Shown: positions 27,673-37,098, counted from the stretch's first letter. The stretch is DNA of 64,000 nucleotides from Prevotella scopos JCM 17725 (GCF_018127785.1 NZ_CP072390.1:1054001-1118000), one strand, 5' to 3'. A program made the numbers and translations. The notes: a model not told the origin generated them from the letters alone.

Positions 27673-27911
27673 GTAAACATCTCGAAAAACAACACAACAA
27701 AACAAGCTATAGGGCAAATTACAAGCTGTGACACGCTGTTAATCCTTGCATCAACTACCTTTGTATGAGTTTGAAAATCTCGAAGGAAGGTATAGAGAAC
27801 ATAGGTGACAGACTACATAACTTCTGTTAGTCACGCGTTAAAAGTCAATGGATATGGGGGACGACAGGCAAAGGTGAATGAGAAAAGCCAGTGTTTTAAG
27901 GGGTGGGAAAC

Positions 27912-28291
27912 TTTAGTAAGGTATTCAACTTTTCTGCTGTGTTGAAACGATACGACTTGTCAGAGGTTTCGCTCTTATAGGCAATATTCTATTCGGCAAG
28001 TTCCTTCAGTCCGCGCCCCACGGTGTCGGCACCAGGTAACAGCGCACCTGGTCTCTGTCTGAACTGTCCTGTAAGCGCATTGATTTCCTCAAGACAATCC
28101 TCACAACAAAGGTAACTGAAGAAGAGGGAGCCCAGGATTCTTCCATGACAGAATGCCTTGCCTCTGCACCTGCGTCTGCCCAACACGGATTCGGTAAGTT
28201 TTTCAAAGCCCAACTTTGAGAAAACGTCCATAATATGATAAATTCCACCGAAAGAAGTGATATTCTCGTTTTTTATTGCTACCTTTGTCAT
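27912..28291 (-). pseudogene. IS1380-family transposase, N-terminal fragment
   Basis: It starts MTKVAIKNENITSFGGIYHI and runs through GRILGSLFFSYLCCEDCLEEINALTGQ, the N-terminal domain of Bacteroidetes IS1380 transposases. A stop at 27989-27991 interrupts ELAE, and the frame carries on (NIAYKSETSDKSYRFNTAEKLN) to about 27912, where similarity ends. Over 300 residues, including the catalytic core, are missing. The 165 bases on its 5' side, up to the large NTPase gene, look like leftover IS leader. Confidence 0.75.
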
Positions 28292-28456
28292 GTCAGTTTT
28301 TTGCTTACTTGTTGTGTTTACAGCACCAAGATAGGTGAAAATTCTGACATATCCAAGTATTTTGAGAACTTTGTTTCTCAGGCACTTGGAGTTCTTACAA
28401 GAATTTATGCTGCGGAATTAAGGGAATATTAACATCAAATAGAATAAATTCAAGAA

Positions 28457-31400
28457 ATGAATTGGAAAATTTTTGGAGTAAAATACGACAAACAAGAAAC
28501 GTGGGCATTTGAACAAATGTCTTATTTGCTTTTTTGTGCAGAGTTCAACAATCGTGTTGGACTTTTCCGATATAAGAACCAAACAGGAATTGAGACAGAA
28601 CCAATCGAAAAAGACGGAAAATTTTATGGTTTTCAATCTAAATACTACACTACATTAATCGCTGACAATAAAGAAGACATTATTGATTCAATTAAAAAAG
28701 CTAAATCCCAAAACAAGCAACTAGACGAATTATATCTTTACATCAACCAAGAACTTTCCGAAAGCACTACTAAAAGCAAAAAGAAACCGCAATATCAATT
28801 AGACATTGAGAAAGCCGCTAAGACAGCAGGAATAAGTATTCAATGGCGAGTCCCAAGTAATTTTGAATTACAATTATCTTTGCCTGAAAATAAATACATA
28901 CATGACGTTTTTTTCAGTCTTGACCCAAACGAAGGAAATTTACTTGATGAGATTTATAAACACAACGAGAATATTTTACAAGCAATCCAGACAGAAATAA
29001 CATTCGGAGACAAACAAATTAAAATTGACCGAAGTTCTGTTGTTGAATCAATAGCAAATGCTTCTCAAAAGAAAAAAAACATAATTATTTCGGGTGAAGG
29101 TGGCTGCGGTAAAACCGCAATTTTCAAAGAGTTTTATAACTCTTGCTTTAAGAAAATACCAATTTGTGTGTTTAAGGCAAATGAACTTAATGTAAATCAC
29201 ATTAACGACATATTTCACATAGACCACAAATTTACATTTGCACAGTTTCTCAATGCCTACAAGGACGAACCACTTAAAATATTTGTAATTGATTCCGCAG
29301 AAAAACTTGCAGAGATTTCTAGCAACGATATTCTTACTACGTTAATTCAAAAGTTAAAAGAGAATGCTTGGAATATCATCTTTACAACACGCTACGCTTA
29401 TCTTAACGATTTAACTTTTTTGATAAAAGAGAATTATCAGTTGCCGTTTGACGTAAATGATGTTTCTCTGATTGGTACTGAGGAATTAAAATCAATAACA
29501 GACGAATTCAAATTCCCACTTCCCGACAATCAAAAATTCGTAGAGCGACTTAGAAACTTGTTTTACCTAAGAGAATATGTTCAACAACATTCCAACATTG
29601 ACAAACAAGGAAACTACAAAGAATTTATTGACTTGCTTTGGAAAAAGCGAATACAAAATACCGTTCAAAAAGACAACCTGCACCTTGAACGAGAAAAATG
29701 TATTATCAGCATTGCCAAACAAAGGTGTGAAACAGGACGGTTCTATATCAATGCTGATAGTTTACCACAATCAGCATTGTTTCAATTAAAGCAAGATGAA
29801 ATACTCGGCTATGATGATACTCATTGCGGATATTTTATTACTCACGATATTTATGAAGAATGGACATTGAATAAAATTGTTTCCCGAAGTTTTTCAAACA
29901 CATCAACCACAAAAGAGTTTCTTGACGACTTAGGGAATTCTTTACCCATTCGCAGAGCATTTAGGTTATGGCTATCAGACCATTTATCAGAAAACAGTAA
30001 GGAAATAGAAATTTTCATTCAAAGTGCTTTTACAAGCACTGATGTTATTCAATTTTGGAAAGACGAAATTTTAGTTTCCGTTTTACTTTCAGATTATTCA
30101 GAAACATTCTTTAAATTTTTTGAGAAAGAAATCATTGCAGATGATTTTAAAATACTAAAACGAATTTTGTTCCTGCTAAGAATCGCCTGTACTGATATTT
30201 CTGCAATTCAAAATATTGAAATTATAAAACCTAAAGGTAAAGGTTGGGAAGAAGTAATTGCCCTTATTTACAAACATGAAACTGACTTTTTCGACAACAA
30301 CCTAAAACTTGTTTTACCTGTTTTAACTGATTGGTGCGCATTCAATAAAAAAGGAGTAACAACAAGATACACAGGTTTATTAGCATTAAGCGTAATACAA
30401 AAAACTGAAACTGAAGAAAATTTCTTCATACACGATGTTGCGGAAGAAAAAATTTTGAAAGTGGTTTTTAATTCAGCCAATGAACTAAAAACCGAACTAA
30501 AAGAAATATTTGACAAAGTAGTTTCTAATACATGGACAGAATACAGAGCCCCCTACGAAGGACTTTGCTCTAAAATTTTAGAGAAGCCCTACATAGCAAT
30601 TGAATTAATTAAAACACTTCCATTATCTGTTATTCAATTATGTGATTTATTTTGGCAAAAACAGCCGAAAAAGCAAGACGGATTTGGATATGAAAGCGAT
30701 ACAATGGAAAGTCGTTATGGCTTACTGGGCAAACACGAATTGAATTATTTCCCCTCAAATGCTAATCAAACGCCAATAAAATGGTTATTGCAAATAGAAT
30801 TCTGCAAAACACTTGATTTTATCATAGATTTTACAAATAGGGCTGTTGATTCTTATAGTAAATCCGACTATGGACAACAAGACGTTAAAAAAATCACATT
30901 ACACGTAAGCGAAACGAAAGTAACACAGTATTTGAGTGACGCAATTTGGAGTATGTATCGTGGAGGAGGAAGTCCCTCTGTTCCCCACGTATTAGAGTCA
31001 ATGCATATGGCATTAGAAAAAATTCTTTTAGAATTTTCTCTAATCTCAAAGTCCGAAATAATTCAGAATATACTTCTTAAAATTCTCATTCAATCAAAAT
31101 CAGCTTCACTTACTTCTGTTGTTTGTAGTGTTGTGCTTGCGAATCCTGATAAGTTCTATGATGTTGCTTTGATTTTATTCAAAACAATTGAATTATTTCA
31201 CATAGACACGATTAGGTGGTCAGGCGAATTTCATACTAAATCACTGTATGGTATAGGATATGGAATGGATAAAATAAAAGACATTTTATACACAGATGAA
31301 AGATTGAAAACTTATGAAGATAAACATAGAAACTCAAATTTAGAATCATTGTTTCTTAATTATCAACTTTTTGGTGTCAAAGGATTTAACGAAGAGCAGA

Positions 31401-33148
31401 ATACTGAATACATCGGTAAATTATACGACATTATTGACCAATATAAATCAAATACTTCAACAAGTAAATCCTTTGGAATATTGTTGGCTAGAATGGATAG
31501 ACGTAATTTAATACCAAAAGTATCACAGCATGACGACAACCATTTACGAATAGAATTTACGCCTAAAGAACTTTCTGACGAACATAAAAAGGAAAGCGAA
31601 GAAGCGTTAAATCAACATCAAGAACTTCTTAAATACTCTTCGCTAAGAATGTGGGCTGATTTTTTGATTGGTGCGAGAAATCAAACTAAAAGCGCAAAGC
31701 AAGAGGAATATGACAACAATCCTCTTTTAGCTTTATCAGAAACAAAGCAACTTGTTGAAGAACTGAAAGCAGGACGAAACGGAATAGGTATGCTTGATTA
31801 TTCTATACCTGCGTTTTCGTGTTCTAAATTATTACTTGAACACAAAGACAAATTATCAAAAGAAGATAAGCTTTTTTGTAAAGAAATTATTCTTTCTTCC
31901 CTGTCGAATCTTTTCACCGATAATTATGATTATCAAATAAGTGATGGCGTTGAAGCCTCTATTCATGCAATTCCATCATTAATAAAAGAATACCCTGATG
32001 AAATAGAAAGCTATGTTTCTATAATGGTTTTAACTCTTTTCGATGAAACATCTCTTGGTGCTTACAAAAGAATATGTGATTACGTTATTGAATCTATTCA
32101 TAATTCAAAATTATGGGAGCAAAATTCAAAAGTTGCACAGGCAATTCTGTTCGGATATGTAAAACTCAAACCCATCTACAAAACCATTGTTGCTGAAAAA
32201 AGAAAAGAAATTGGTTGGGGACGAATTTCTAAAAAATCCATTTTCGAAGAATTAGAGAAAAGAAATTCTGATTTCACTTTTGAAAATTCATCATTAGACA
32301 TAAACAACATTACTTCACTTGATATTCATTCTTTGGAAATAGTTCTTCAGTTAATACCATCTGACACGAAAGATATAATTCACTTAGAAATTTATGCAAA
32401 ATCGTTGCCCTTATTAGCTTCACAGTTATTAAAAGACAGAAGAAGTTACAAAGATGATTCAGGAGACAATTCTAACATTTACTTATTACGCTTGCATATT
32501 TTCAAAAATTTTGCTTATTTCATTTTACATAGAGAGAAATATGAAATTGATGCGTTTCTAAAACCATTTGTTGACTCATTTTCTTCAACCGAAGAAACAG
32601 CTTCATTTATTGGAGAATTAGTAAGTGCAGAGGATTATCTAAACAAGTATGAACAATTTTGGCATATTTGGGACAATCTATATCCAAAAATAAAAGAACT
32701 ATGTGTAAATCCATGTGGCTATCATTTAAAAGAAATCATAATAAATTATTTTTTCGCATGGCGTTGGTGGCGTGAAGGAATTGAAGATTGGCATAGTTTA
32801 AAAGAGGGAAATTTATCCCTTTATGCAAATGCTTCAAAAGATATAGGAAACATTCCTGCTGTATTGTATTCTGTTGTCAAAGTTTTAAATTCAATCGGGA
32901 CAAACTTTAAAGACGAAGGTATTGATTGGATTTATACAATTGTGTCAAACAACAAATTGTTACATCATGACGACTTAGAATCAAACACTTTATATTATTT
33001 GGAAAAGTTTTTAAGAAAGTTCGTTTTCATCAACAGACAAAAAATAAAAGAAGAAATTAGATTGAAAAATAAAATTATTCCGATTCTTGATTTCATGATT
33101 GAACGAGGTTCTATGCATGGATATTTATTAAGAGAAAGTATTTTATGA
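28457..33148 (+). CDS. Large nuclease-like / STAND-like P-loop NTPase, candidate anti-phage defence protein
   Basis: 1563 residues. Residues 1-140 look like a restriction-endonuclease-type domain: GIETEPI (44-50) followed by FYGFQSKYY with Q60-x-K62, as in PD-(D/E)xK or Mrr/Cap4-like nucleases. A P-loop ATPase follows: Walker A GEGGCGKT (213-220), Walker B IFVIDSAE (275-282), and a sensor-like IIFTTR (307-312). Residues 400-1563 are a long, mostly helical, low-similarity region suited to target sensing. Nuclease, STAND ATPase and a long helical C-terminus in one protein is the plan of Avs-type sensors; the subtype cannot be assigned. The gene is far more A/T-rich than its neighbours and lies between an IS1380 fragment and a MITE, so it was probably acquired. 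No Shine-Dalgarno sequence is evident. Confidence 0.65.
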   Translation: MNWKIFGVKYDKQETWAFEQMSYLLFCAEFNNRVGLFRYKNQTGIETEPIEKDGKFYGFQSKYYTTLIADNKEDIIDSIKKAKSQNKQLDELYLYINQELSESTTKSKKKPQYQLDIEKAAKTAGISIQWRVPSNFELQLSLPENKYIHDVFFSLDPNEGNLLDEIYKHNENILQAIQTEITFGDKQIKIDRSSVVESIANASQKKKNIIISGEGGCGKTAIFKEFYNSCFKKIPICVFKANELNVNHINDIFHIDHKFTFAQFLNAYKDEPLKIFVIDSAEKLAEISSNDILTTLIQKLKENAWNIIFTTRYAYLNDLTFLIKENYQLPFDVNDVSLIGTEELKSITDEFKFPLPDNQKFVERLRNLFYLREYVQQHSNIDKQGNYKEFIDLLWKKRIQNTVQKDNLHLEREKCIISIAKQRCETGRFYINADSLPQSALFQLKQDEILGYDDTHCGYFITHDIYEEWTLNKIVSRSFSNTSTTKEFLDDLGNSLPIRRAFRLWLSDHLSENSKEIEIFIQSAFTSTDVIQFWKDEILVSVLLSDYSETFFKFFEKEIIADDFKILKRILFLLRIACTDISAIQNIEIIKPKGKGWEEVIALIYKHETDFFDNNLKLVLPVLTDWCAFNKKGVTTRYTGLLALSVIQKTETEENFFIHDVAEEKILKVVFNSANELKTELKEIFDKVVSNTWTEYRAPYEGLCSKILEKPYIAIELIKTLPLSVIQLCDLFWQKQPKKQDGFGYESDTMESRYGLLGKHELNYFPSNANQTPIKWLLQIEFCKTLDFIIDFTNRAVDSYSKSDYGQQDVKKITLHVSETKVTQYLSDAIWSMYRGGGSPSVPHVLESMHMALEKILLEFSLISKSEIIQNILLKILIQSKSASLTSVVCSVVLANPDKFYDVALILFKTIELFHIDTIRWSGEFHTKSLYGIGYGMDKIKDILYTDERLKTYEDKHRNSNLESLFLNYQLFGVKGFNEEQNTEYIGKLYDIIDQYKSNTSTSKSFGILLARMDRRNLIPKVSQHDDNHLRIEFTPKELSDEHKKESEEALNQHQELLKYSSLRMWADFLIGARNQTKSAKQEEYDNNPLLALSETKQLVEELKAGRNGIGMLDYSIPAFSCSKLLLEHKDKLSKEDKLFCKEIILSSLSNLFTDNYDYQISDGVEASIHAIPSLIKEYPDEIESYVSIMVLTLFDETSLGAYKRICDYVIESIHNSKLWEQNSKVAQAILFGYVKLKPIYKTIVAEKRKEIGWGRISKKSIFEELEKRNSDFTFENSSLDINNITSLDIHSLEIVLQLIPSDTKDIIHLEIYAKSLPLLASQLLKDRRSYKDDSGDNSNIYLLRLHIFKNFAYFILHREKYEIDAFLKPFVDSFSSTEETASFIGELVSAEDYLNKYEQFWHIWDNLYPKIKELCVNPCGYHLKEIIINYFFAWRWWREGIEDWHSLKEGNLSLYANASKDIGNIPAVLYSVVKVLNSIGTNFKDEGIDWIYTIVSNNKLLHHDDLESNTLYYLEKFLRKFVFINRQKIKEEIRLKNKIIPILDFMIERGSMHGYLLRESIL

Positions 33149-33379
33149 TATTGCTGTCCGGTAAAACTTTATGGGCTATCTGTATTAGTTAAAATAGACT
33201 TGAACTTATTATTCCTTAGAATTATCGGTTATTATAGGTCTATTCTTGTCTAAATAAGTGCATTTTATAATGCTTACAGTTTGAAACTGAAAACCAAGCT
33301 CCAGAATGAGTAAAACTGCTGCAATACCGATGGATAAAGAGATACAGAGCTTTCAGTTTACTTTTACCGGACAGCAATA
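33149..33379. mobile_element. 231-bp non-autonomous element with 9-bp target duplication at a stop codon
   Basis: The ends are inverted copies over 18 bases (TATTGCTGTCCGGTAAAA at 33149, its inverse ending at 33379). They are flanked by a perfect direct repeat ATTTTATGA (33140-33148 and 33380-33388). The left copy includes the last codons and TGA of the large NTPase gene, so the gene kept its stop. There is no coding capacity. A 9-bp duplication suits IS4/IS5-type transposases, which is inference. Confidence 0.85.
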
Positions 33380-33388
33380 ATTTTATGA

Positions 33389-33681
33389 AAACCATAACAA
33401 CATGAAAACACCTGCTTCCAACAAGCATATAGGCATAAGTAGTGCTGTAGGCTCGCGGAAGCAGTGGTGAAAACCTGCAAGTATCTTGCTTGTACAAACT
33501 ACAGTTAACTATCCCTTGCACTAATATGTCGATTGATATGAAAATAAGTTGAAAATGATTTGGATTTGTCTTAGAATTCTTTTGAGCCGTCTCAACTCAC
33601 TGTCAAAAGTAACGAGGTGTTTTTCATTGGGGTTTCTTTGCTCCTTTCTTTATCCACTTAGGTTCACGAAAGAAAGGATCG
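33389..33681. other. Non-coding remnant region
   Basis: No gene is supported. CTGCTTCC and GGAAGCAG form an eight-base inverted pair at about 33412-33465. CCTTTCTTT and AAAGAAAGG pair at about 33653-33677. The stretch looks like leftover mobile-element sequence. Confidence 0.4.
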
Positions 33682-33699
33682 GTCGGCAAATCTGCCGAC
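33682..33699 (-). terminator. Hairpin after the small mobile-element gene
   Basis: GTCGGCA pairs with TGCCGAC over a four-base loop, just beyond the stop of the gene at 33704. Confidence 0.5.
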
Positions 33700-33703
33700 T
33701 GCG

Positions 33704-33934
33704 TTACTCTGTCTGTTCTTCTTGAACGGTTATCCGTCCCGTCCTTACATCGGGGTGGGTGGAGAAAGCCCAATTCACCTCCTCATCGGGCAGGGTGCTG
33801 CGAATATTCCAAGCCAGTACCAATCCGCAATTCTGAATGACCTTTTGCCGTGCTTCCTCCCTGCTTTTGGCAACCACCTCAAACACTCCCTCGAAAATGT
33901 ACTGCATTCGTACTCTGTAAACTCTCTTCTTCAT
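33704..33934 (-). CDS. Small mobile-element-type protein of unknown function
   Basis: 76 residues from MKKRVYRVRMQYIFEGVF. The start was chosen because GGAG lies five bases upstream of this ATG; an in-frame TTG three codons earlier is less likely. Basic N-terminus, a helix rich in EARQKV, and an acidic tail ending VQEEQTE. It resembles small uncharacterised proteins I associate with Bacteroidetes conjugative elements, but I cannot assign a family. It is 23 bases downstream of the small ORF at 33958-34080 on the same strand, forming a small remnant operon in the island. Confidence 0.55.
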   Translation of the reverse strand: MKKRVYRVRMQYIFEGVFEVVAKSREEARQKVIQNCGLVLAWNIRSTLPDEEVNWAFSTHPDVRTGRITVQEEQTE

Positions 33935-33957
33935 ATTCTCCAATAGTCCGTTAAATA

Positions 33958-34080
33958 TTATGCTGCATCAGCAGCGAAACTAAATATATCATTTATCCTT
34001 TCTTTATTTAATGGCGTGTTCGGTCTTTTCTCGAACACGTCAATAATTCGTTGCGCGTAATAGGCATCCACTTCCAACAT
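33958..34080 (-). CDS. 40-residue ORF, probably the 3' remnant of a mobile-element gene
   Basis: It reads MLEVDAYYAQRIIDVFEKRP and continues to INDIFSFAADAA. The frame stays open for several codons upstream of the ATG (ESVNLRNR), so it is more likely the tail of a longer decayed gene than a complete one. It precedes the small gene at 33704 on the same strand. Confidence 0.4.
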   Translation of the reverse strand: MLEVDAYYAQRIIDVFEKRPNTPLNKERINDIFSFAADAA

Positions 34081-34469
34081 ACGATTCCTTAGATTTACAC
34101 TTTCCTGTCACTACTGTCATCCAAAGAGAGTTTATAACTAATTAGTTTATAAGGAGTTTGTGCTAAATGTTAAAATGACAGCAAACTAAATCGAAAATAG
34201 TTTTGTAAGTAAACGCTTAAATTTAAGTCTATCGTAACACTTCAAAACTCTGGATAGACATGATAAAACGTAAGAACCCTGTAGTATAAATAAGAGAAAA
34301 GGTCTTTGTGGGCTTAAAGTTCGTTTGCATGCTATAAACACCTATTTCTTTATAGTAAGAGCAAATACATAAAAATAGAAACAAAGGCTTGTAAGAAAGA
34401 TTACATAGATTCTTATAGAATAATGTACGCTACTTAGAAATTGTTTTAAGAGATATCTAATGTAACTTT
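34081..34469. other. AT-rich intergenic stretch, no gene seen
   Basis: No ORF with a credible start or composition, and no repeats. A plus-strand TAACTTTG at 34463-34470 ends exactly at the base of the next hairpin. Confidence 0.4.
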
Positions 34470-34510
34470 GCACTCGGAAGTTAACGAATACGTTTACAAA
34501 CTCCGAGTGC
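34470..34510. terminator. Hairpin downstream of the XRE regulator
   Basis: GCACTCGGA pairs with TCCGAGTGC around a 23-base loop, 35 bases past the regulator stop. It has no strong T-run on either side and could instead be a small structured RNA behind the TAACTTTG at 34463. Confidence 0.45.
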
Positions 34511-34544
34511 TATTCTTTGAATATCAATTTCGCATTCCTAAAAC

Positions 34545-35015
34545 TTACTTCTTTGGAACAAAAGTCTCCCATGTTTGGTCATCAAAGAAGATACGAATCT
34601 CTGTGATACGACGTTGTGGTTTGTCAATATATTTTACCTCTGTGCGAGACGGACTTTTGTACATATTATCACTATATGGAGAGCTAATCTGTTCCGTCTC
34701 TGGTAGTGAGGAGGGGGTAGGATTAGGAAAGTCAAGCACACCCTCAGAGACTCCAGGAGACATCATACCAGCTTCTCCAGTTGAAGAATTAGGTTCAGAA
34801 ACCTGATCCTTAAACATAGGTCCTTGTCCATACAGAAGCCAATCAAGATTAATCTTTGTAAACTTACTCTTGATAGCCTCAACTGTATTTAGAGTCGGTT
34901 TTGTTCTACCAGTAAAAATACTACTAAGAGATGCTGATGAGATTCCTATGAAATCTGCGAAAGTTTGTTGAGTCATGTGCTGACTCTCCATGAGCTGTCT
35001 GATTCGATCTTTCAT
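34545..35015 (-). CDS. XRE-family helix-turn-helix regulator
   Basis: 156 residues from the ATG at 35015; an in-frame TTG two codons earlier is less likely. Residues 1-60 are an XRE HTH: RIRQLMESQHMTQQTFADFI followed by GISSASLSSIFTGRTKPTLNT. Then LDWLLYGQGPMF, a pattern common in Bacteroidales XRE proteins, a Pro/Ser-rich linker, and a short C-terminal motif RITEIRIFFDDQTWETFVP. It is probably a repressor or cofactor-responsive regulator; its target is unknown. Upstream lies about 830 bases of AT-rich DNA with repeated -7-like boxes. Confidence 0.75.
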   Translation of the reverse strand: MKDRIRQLMESQHMTQQTFADFIGISSASLSSIFTGRTKPTLNTVEAIKSKFTKINLDWLLYGQGPMFKDQVSEPNSSTGEAGMMSPGVSEGVLDFPNPTPSSLPETEQISSPYSDNMYKSPSRTEVKYIDKPQRRITEIRIFFDDQTWETFVPKK

Positions 35016-35021
35016 ATCCAA

Positions 35022-35748
35022 ATTCTATCGTTCGTTAGCAAATAGAGAAGTTTTTTAGCTGAATAGCCACTTCTCTAAGAACTTTACAAAGGTAAACATA
35101 ATATTTTAAATATCAAAATAATGAGATAATGATATTTCATTTGTATATCTAACTTTTGATATTTACATTTTACAAACATAAATAACTAAGTATGTGCAAT
35201 TCTAATATACATTTACAAAACGATATATACAAACCTATATAATATAAAAGGAATAAATAAGCAGAAAACTCTAAATTACTGGCTATAAACAATCTTTATT
35301 GGCATATACAAACCTAAAATAGCCGAATATGCAATAAAAAGGGAGATAACAAGAGTTTAAGCTGATAAAAGTATCAATAAATTATAATAAATATCTGATT
35401 AACAATGTATTATATATTAAAACTTCTTAGTGTATGAAAATGCATATTGATTTGTAAATACAAATACTCTGATTTTAATTTGCAAATATATTTTTGTATG
35501 TGCAATTTTCAATATAAAAACTATCCGTACTATTCAACATATACAAACGTAAAGTATAAAAACGGCTGTTTTTTATTTCACAAAACTAAAACTAAAAGAA
35601 TGTGAAATATAAATCAATTATTACGAAAAAGTCCCATTTTTTGCGTGCTTAATGTATTTACGAACAAGGATAAAGAAGCCGAAAAATACGCGAAAAATGA
35701 AGAGGATAAAATGAGCTAACTACACTATTAATCAATAGGAAACATAAA
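35022..35748. promoter_or_regulatory. AT-rich upstream region with repeated minus-strand -7-like boxes
   Basis: No gene is present in this 727-base stretch. Minus-strand boxes of the form TAnnTTTG lie at 35173-35180 (TATGTTTG), 35230-35237 and 35309-35316 (both TAGGTTTG, 79 bases apart), and 35544-35551 (TACGTTTG). The last three sit in an ATATACAAAC context. GTATGTGCAATT occurs at about 35190 and 35498. Several starts for the XRE gene are possible, though chance matches are expected in such AT-rich DNA. Confidence 0.35.
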
Positions 35749-35751
35749 AAA

Positions 35752-35771
35752 AGCACCCTTTTCAGAGTGCT
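35752..35771 (-). terminator. Rho-independent terminator of holA
   Basis: AGCAC pairs with GTGCT (minus strand GCACTCTGAAAAGGGTGC), then TTTTTTT on the minus strand. Confidence 0.8.
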
Positions 35772-35851
35772 CCTTTTAGCTTAAAATATCATGATTTCGG
35801 GTAAAAATAAGTGATTTTTATGCCTCAATAGCATAAAAAGTCCTTCTATTT

Positions 35852-36877
35852 TTAGTGAAGTATGAAGAAAATTAGCTCTTTCATCAAATCTCCTGCACCA
35901 GTATTAGGATTATCTAATCCTTTACTCTTACCATCAATCTCTCGAATCTTTGAAATAATGTCCATCGTTTTACGTGCAGAATAATTCTTTTGTCCAATCA
36001 GAAAATCTTTTGCACCCCATGCACTTCGTAAATCTAAAGCTGCTGCAATATCTTGTTCCGTGTTTTTTCGAGGAGTGTAATGAACAATCATCAAATTTTG
36101 AAAATAAGAAAAGAGCAAAGGAAGAAAAGAAAAAAGGGAACCAGCTTTGGGATTATTGTCAAAATATTTTACAATCTGATTTGCCTTAAAATAATCTTTC
36201 TGAACAATTGCATTTCTAAGTTCAAAAGCATTAAAATCTTTACTTACCCCTATCTCCTTCTCCACTACTTCTGGTGTCACCCGAAGGTTGTCTGCAGGAA
36301 GAGATATCAGTACCTTATCAAGTTCTGAAGTAAGACGACTAAGATCTGCCCCAATATGATCAGCTATAATCTGGCATGACTTGGGATCGATACTAACCTT
36401 TTTTTCCTTCAAGTAACTTTGGATAAAATCAGGAAGTTGATAATCGCGTAACTTCTTACTTTCAAAAACGATTCCTACAGCCTGAGCTAACCCTATGGTC
36501 TTCTTACGTGCATCAATTTTCCCGTTTTTATGACACCATACAAGGATGGTTGATTTTATGGGATTTTTAAGATACTTATCCAATGCTTCCAAAGAGCGGA
36601 TATTTTGTGCTTCTTTGACAATTATCACCTGATGTTCCGCCATCATTGGATAACGGCGTGCCATATCGGCTACCTGAACAGCAGTTACGTCTGATCCGAA
36701 GCAGATGGTTTGATTAAAATCCCGTTCTTCTGATGAAAGAACATACTCTGCAATATAATCAGAAATCTGATCGATATAATACGATTCCTCACCCATCAGC
36801 AGATAGATGGGGGCGAACTTCTTATTCTTCAGATCCTGCATTATACTCTGAAATGTTGGTCCTTGCTTTGCTGGCAT
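35852..36877 (-). CDS. holA: DNA polymerase III subunit delta
   Basis: 341 residues. It begins with the PIYLLMGEESYYIDQISDYI motif of delta subunits (AAA-like domain I), then domain II and a helical C-terminal collar with SAWGAKDFLIGQKNYSARK. It opens the beta clamp as part of the clamp loader together with the dnaX product, which is encoded at 60141 in this window. It is divergent from the HsdR-N gene. Confidence 0.9.
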   Translation of the reverse strand: MPAKQGPTFQSIMQDLKNKKFAPIYLLMGEESYYIDQISDYIAEYVLSSEERDFNQTICFGSDVTAVQVADMARRYPMMAEHQVIIVKEAQNIRSLEALDKYLKNPIKSTILVWCHKNGKIDARKKTIGLAQAVGIVFESKKLRDYQLPDFIQSYLKEKKVSIDPKSCQIIADHIGADLSRLTSELDKVLISLPADNLRVTPEVVEKEIGVSKDFNAFELRNAIVQKDYFKANQIVKYFDNNPKAGSLFSFLPLLFSYFQNLMIVHYTPRKNTEQDIAAALDLRSAWGAKDFLIGQKNYSARKTMDIISKIREIDGKSKGLDNPNTGAGDLMKELIFFILH

Positions 36878-36889
36878 TTACTTTTTTAT

Positions 36890-36897
36890 TAACTTTG
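36890..36897 (+). promoter_or_regulatory. -7 box (TAACTTTG) for the HsdR-N gene
   Basis: Plus-strand TAACTTTG, 13 bases from the holA start and about 200 bases before the 37099 start. It implies a long leader that overlaps the holA leader on the other strand. Confidence 0.5.
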
Positions 36898-37012
36898 CAT
36901 TAAAGATAAACCATATACACAGACAAGAAGAGCGAGACTATAGATTCCTTCTTAACAGAAATTCTGCTGAAAGAGACACACCTCGTTATATCTTACTGGT
37001 CGGTCTTTCATG

Positions 37013-37020
37013 CAAAGTTA
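37013..37020 (-). promoter_or_regulatory. -7 box (TAACTTTG) for holA
   Basis: Minus-strand TAACTTTG, about 135 bases upstream of the holA ATG, facing through the region also read by the opposite promoter. Confidence 0.5.
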
Positions 37021-37098
37021 ATAGAAAAGAGATAGAAAACAAAATTTTCATTTGACTTTCATTTTCAGTTTACACCTTATTATATAGGATATATAGAT

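Noticed and set aside
33240..33521. 93-codon minus-strand ORF across the right end of the 231-bp element
   Set aside because: It spans the element boundary and target duplication, so it cannot be an ancestral gene; no family signature.
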